Origin: W11650 sp041844915
GTDB lineage: Bacteria > Bacillota > Clostridia > Lachnospirales > Vallitaleaceae
Assembly: GCA_041844915.1 (NCBI GenBank)
Contig: JBGZBY010000063.1
Location: 1 to 18,341 of the forward strand
DNA: 18,341 bases
Direction: 5' to 3'
The translations under genes were made by a program, and so were the position numbers. Positions 15,424 through 18,341 of the stretch are shown here, piece by piece. Under the pieces are notes generated by a model. That model worked only from the letters and a program-made list of their open reading frames with translations. It was not told the origin of the DNA and searched no databases. Each line of letters starts with the position of its first letter. The first letter of the stretch is position 1.

Positions 15424-16913
15424 CTAGACATTTTTCATCAGCGCAACGGCTCCTTCCGATTCAATTACGGTAAGGGCTGCGGCTGCTTCGGCGACAAAAT
15501 CGGGCAGCTGGGAAAGGTCCTCGCCCCAAAGGGAGCGGTTGGCGCAAATGGCATGAACATAGTCCGCTGGTGCGTCGTCCTTGTGCTTGGCAAAAAATTC
15601 TATTACAGAGGGATCATCTTTGATCAGATAGGCTTCTTGCCCGCGCCGGCCGAGCAGCCCATCGGCAGTCTGCTCCACTCCTCTGTAAAATGCCAGATAA
15701 AAGGCAAAGGAAGCGAGCAGACAGGGGGGGAGACGATGGCTTTCCGCCTGATATTTTTTAGGGAGGGAAGTACCCTTGCCCGCCATTTGGCGGTGGAGTT
15801 TAAGCTGATGGCAAGCAGAGCGTGCTCGATAAAGGGATTGGCAAAACGCTCAGCTACTGCCTCGGCAAAAAGCACGCAGTCCTCCTTTGGCAGGGAAAGC
15901 GTGGGAATGATTTCCTCGTATAGAGCCTTATTCATAAAGCGAAGAATGGTTTCATCCTGCATACAGCCGCCTACATAGTCCTGACCGGCCAGATAGGCCC
16001 CCATTACGATGGAGGTATGCGCACCGTTTAAAATACGAACCTTTCGCTCCTTGTAGGGCTTATGGTCATCGGTAATCAGAACCGGAAGTCCGGCGGCGGA
16101 AAAGGGGAGTTCTGCGCCTAGCCAGCAGGGGCCCTCGATGACCCAAAGGCCGAAGCCTTCACCGGTATTTAATACCTGATCGCGATAGCCGTTGATTTGC
16201 TCCAGTGCGGCGATCTCCTTTGCCGGATAGCCGGTTACAATCCGATCGACCAGCGTAGAGCAAAAGGTATTTTTTTCCTCTATCCAACGGATAAATTCCG
16301 TCTCTAAGCCCCATTGCTTTGCATGCTCCAAAACATATTGCCGGAGCAGAAGACCGTTGTCGTCGATCAATTCGCAGGCTAAGATAACAAAACCGTTGAC
16401 CTCCTTGCCGAATGCCTGGAAGTGCCGATACAAAAATTGGGTCAGCTTTGCCGGAAAGCTTTTTGGCGGGGTATCCGTCCGTAAGCAGGCGGGATCGTAG
16501 ACGATGCCGGCCTCGGTTGTGTTACAGGTAATATAGCGCAGATCAGGATTTTCGGCACAGGCCAGCACCCTTTCATAGTCGTCGTAAATATTTAGGCAGC
16601 GACTGACGCAGGAAATAATTCTTTTTTCCTCGGTTCTTTTTCCTTCCTTCATCCCGCGCAGGTATAAAGTATACAGCCCCTCCTGTTCATTTAAGGCAGT
16701 CGCCGGATCAAAGCCGGCGGTACGGGGGATTGGCTGGACTAAAACTACCTTGCTGTCAAAGCCGGTTTTTTCATTTAAAACATCAATAAAGTAATCGACG
16801 AAGGCGCGCATAAAATTGCCCTCGCCAAATTGCAGAACTCGTTCCGGTGCTTGCCGGAGCAAATAGCCGGAATAGCCCTGCTCTGCTAAAAGCGAATAAG
16901 ATAGAGATTTCAT
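15424..16913 (-). pseudogene. uxaB: Tagaturonate reductase (altronate oxidoreductase), one-base frameshift near the C-terminus
   Basis: UxaB reduces D-tagaturonate to D-altronate with NADH in galacturonate catabolism. The gene starts at ATG 16913 behind AAAGGAG. It shows the nucleotide-binding start RVLQFGEGNFMRAFVDYF and the mannitol-dehydrogenase-family catalytic pattern K291, N296, H299 in KVRILNGAH. At LNSTAKWRARVLPSL the frame shifts: the sequence reads CTAAAAAATATC, and the original frame runs 47 further unrelated codons to about 15624. One more A in the six-A run (plus-strand T-run 15754-15759) restores KKYQAESHRLPPCLLASFAF and a UxaB-like C-terminus ending LMKNV at TAG 15424. The restored length is about 496 residues, normal for the family. 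Possible causes are a homopolymer sequencing error, a true mutation, or slippage during expression at A-AAA-AAU. Confidence 0.85.
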
Positions 16914-16944
16914 GAGAAGCTCCTTTCGTAACGGCAGTTTCTGG

Positions 16945-16958
16945 AAACGGCGCCGTTT
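16945..16958. promoter_or_regulatory. Perfect 14-bp palindrome between uxaA and uxaB
   Basis: AAACGGCGCCGTTT reads identically on both strands and lies in the 86-bp gap between uxaA and uxaB. Such CG-centred palindromes are typical of LacI-type operators. It could equally be a small hairpin that affects mRNA processing or, with the T-rich tract to its right, leftover plus-strand termination. There is no direct evidence for a regulator. Confidence 0.35.
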
Positions 16959-16999
16959 TTGGTATTTTTTCTTTTGCAGCCGAGCAGAAAGAGAATCAG

Positions 17000-18341
17000 C
17001 TACAGGGTGACGCCCTGCTTAAAAATCGCCATATCATGAAAGCCGGACAGCTCTGATTTTACCCTTTCGCCGGAGGCTACGGACAGAACAAAGTCAAACA
17101 GCTCCTGCCCCAGTATGTTCAGCTCCTTGCCGTTAACCATCTCTCCGCAGTTGAAATCAATCCATTTTTTCTTGCTTTCATAAAGCGGGGTGTTGCTGGA
17201 TATTTTGATGGTCGGAACGGGCGAAGCAAAGGGCGTGCCGCGTCCGGTGGTGAAAAGCACAATATGAGCGCCGGAAGCTGCCAGTGCAGTGGAGGCGACC
17301 AGATCATTGCCCGGCGCGCTTAGCAAATGCAGTCCCTTTTGAGATATTGGCTCGCCATAGGCAAGCACGCCCTGAATGGGAGCATTTCCTGATTTTTGGG
17401 TGCAGCCGAGAGATTTGTCCTCTAAGGTGGAGATACCGCCTTTTTTATTGCCCGGAGAAGGATTTTCGTAAATGGTTTGATCATGTGCCATGAAATAATG
17501 CTTAAAATCATTGATCAGAGCCACGGTTTTTTCAAATAATTCCCGATTGGCGCAGCGATTCATCAAAATGGTTTCCGCTCCGAACATTTCAGGTACCTCG
17601 GTCAGAATTGTAGCGCCGCCTTTGGAGATGAGCAGATCAGAGAAAACGCCGACCGTGGGATTAGCGGTAATTCCAGAAAGTCCATCAGAGCCTCCGCATT
17701 TCAGTCCGACAACCAGCTCGCTGCAAGAAATGGGCTTCCGTTTTCGCAGAGAAGCGGCGGCGATCAGCTTTTTCAGCAGAGCTAGGCTATCGGCGATTTC
17801 ATCCTCGCTTTCTTGGGAGGTCAAAAACTGAATCCGCTGCGTGTCATAGCTGCCGAGAACTTTTTTGATTTCTTCAATGCTGCTGTTTTCGCAGCCCAGC
17901 CCCAATACCAGAACACCGCCGGCATTCGGATGATTGATCAGAGCGGCTAGAATCTGCTTGGTGGTTTCTTGGTCGTCACCCATTTGTGAGCAGCCATAGG
18001 GATGGGTAAAGGCTGAAACAGAGTCGATACTGCCGCAGATCATGGATTGAGCCTGCCTTTCAATGGCAGTGACCACGCTGTTTAAGCAGCCGACAGTAGG
18101 AATAATCCAGATCTCGTTGCGGATGCCGACTCGGCCGTCAGGATGGTGAAAGCCCATGAAAAAGCGTTCCTCGGTCGGCTCAAGGCTTTGTTGCTTGGGC
18201 TCGTAGGTATAGGACAAAATTTCTCCGAGAGATGTTTTTAAATTGTGAACATGAATCCACTCACCGGCCTTTACGGAGCAGGCTGTATGTCCGATGGGAT
18301 GGCCGTATTTTATAACCTCGTCGCCTTCGGCAAAGGCTTGC
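17000..18341 (-). CDS. uxaA: Altronate dehydratase, 5' end beyond the window
   Basis: UxaA dehydrates D-altronate to 2-keto-3-deoxygluconate, the step after UxaB. The frame is open through the right window edge. The first 41 visible codons (18341-18218) encode VIKYGHPIGHTACSVKAGEW and IHVHNLKTSL, the end of the N-terminal SAF domain, so an internal TTG at 18217 is not the true start. The C-terminal catalytic domain shows PDGRVGIRNEIWIIPTVGC, HPYGCSQMGDD, GLGCENSS, KCGGSDGLSGITANP and TGRGTPFASPVPTIKIS, all hallmarks of the galactarate/altronate dehydratase family. The visible part is 446 residues, and about 50 are missing compared with the usual 490-500. The stop is TAG 17000-17002. It lies upstream of uxaB in the same direction, 86 bp apart, forming a galacturonate operon whose promoter is outside the window. 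Confidence 0.93.
   Translation of the reverse strand, partial: QAFAEGDEVIKYGHPIGHTACSVKAGEWIHVHNLKTSLGEILSYTYEPKQQSLEPTEERFFMGFHHPDGRVGIRNEIWIIPTVGCLNSVVTAIERQAQSMICGSIDSVSAFTHPYGCSQMGDDQETTKQILAALINHPNAGGVLVLGLGCENSSIEEIKKVLGSYDTQRIQFLTSQESEDEIADSLALLKKLIAAASLRKRKPISCSELVVGLKCGGSDGLSGITANPTVGVFSDLLISKGGATILTEVPEMFGAETILMNRCANRELFEKTVALINDFKHYFMAHDQTIYENPSPGNKKGGISTLEDKSLGCTQKSGNAPIQGVLAYGEPISQKGLHLLSAPGNDLVASTALAASGAHIVLFTTGRGTPFASPVPTIKISSNTPLYESKKKWIDFNCGEMVNGKELNILGQELFDFVLSVASGERVKSELSGFHDMAIFKQGVTL

Noticed and set aside
15553..15978. 141-codon plus-strand frame across uxaB
   Set aside because: It is antisense to conserved UxaB sequence, with no family match or start signal.

Overview
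The window looks like chromosomal DNA of a Gram-positive anaerobe of the class Clostridia (Firmicutes), perhaps Lachnospiraceae-like. The evidence is the strong AGGAGG-type ribosome binding sites, sigma-A-type promoters, compact intrinsic terminators, a YtrA-type GntR regulator, a two-domain PTS permease, and a 6S RNA directly upstream of tcdA, an arrangement like aspS-bsrA-yrvM in Bacillus. The species cannot be named from sequence alone.

Region 1 (1-4420) is visibly more AT-rich than the rest and looks acquired. It has a divergently transcribed, truncated AraC-type regulator and a tightly coupled pair of half-size ABC exporters-fold proteins resembling the YbtP/YbtQ family. A TnpW-like transposon remnant, a double hairpin and three DnaA-box-like 9-mers follow. 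Region 2 (4421-5165) is a gene-poor, decayed-looking stretch ending in hairpins and a good promoter.

Region 3 (5166-7755) is a monocistronic unit for a large secreted, membrane-anchored protein with about four TPM-like modules and a cytoplasmic Gly/Tyr/Gln-rich repeat tail. Region 4 (7900-11360) is an apparently autoregulated operon: promoter overlapped by a perfect inverted repeat, long leader with a lysine-rich degenerate ORF, a YtrA-like repressor, and an 834-aa protein joining eight predicted membrane segments, a PH-like segment and a complete alpha/beta-hydrolase. This fusion is the most novel-looking item in the window.

Region 5 (11700-13515) is a PTS IICB permease of the N-acetylglucosamine type with its own promoter and terminator. 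Region 6 (13729-15412) holds a 6S RNA gene, tcdA and an RseC-like gene. Region 7 (15424-18341, minus strand) is the end of a galacturonate catabolic operon, uxaA then uxaB. uxaB carries a one-base frameshift in an A-run, and uxaA runs off the window edge.
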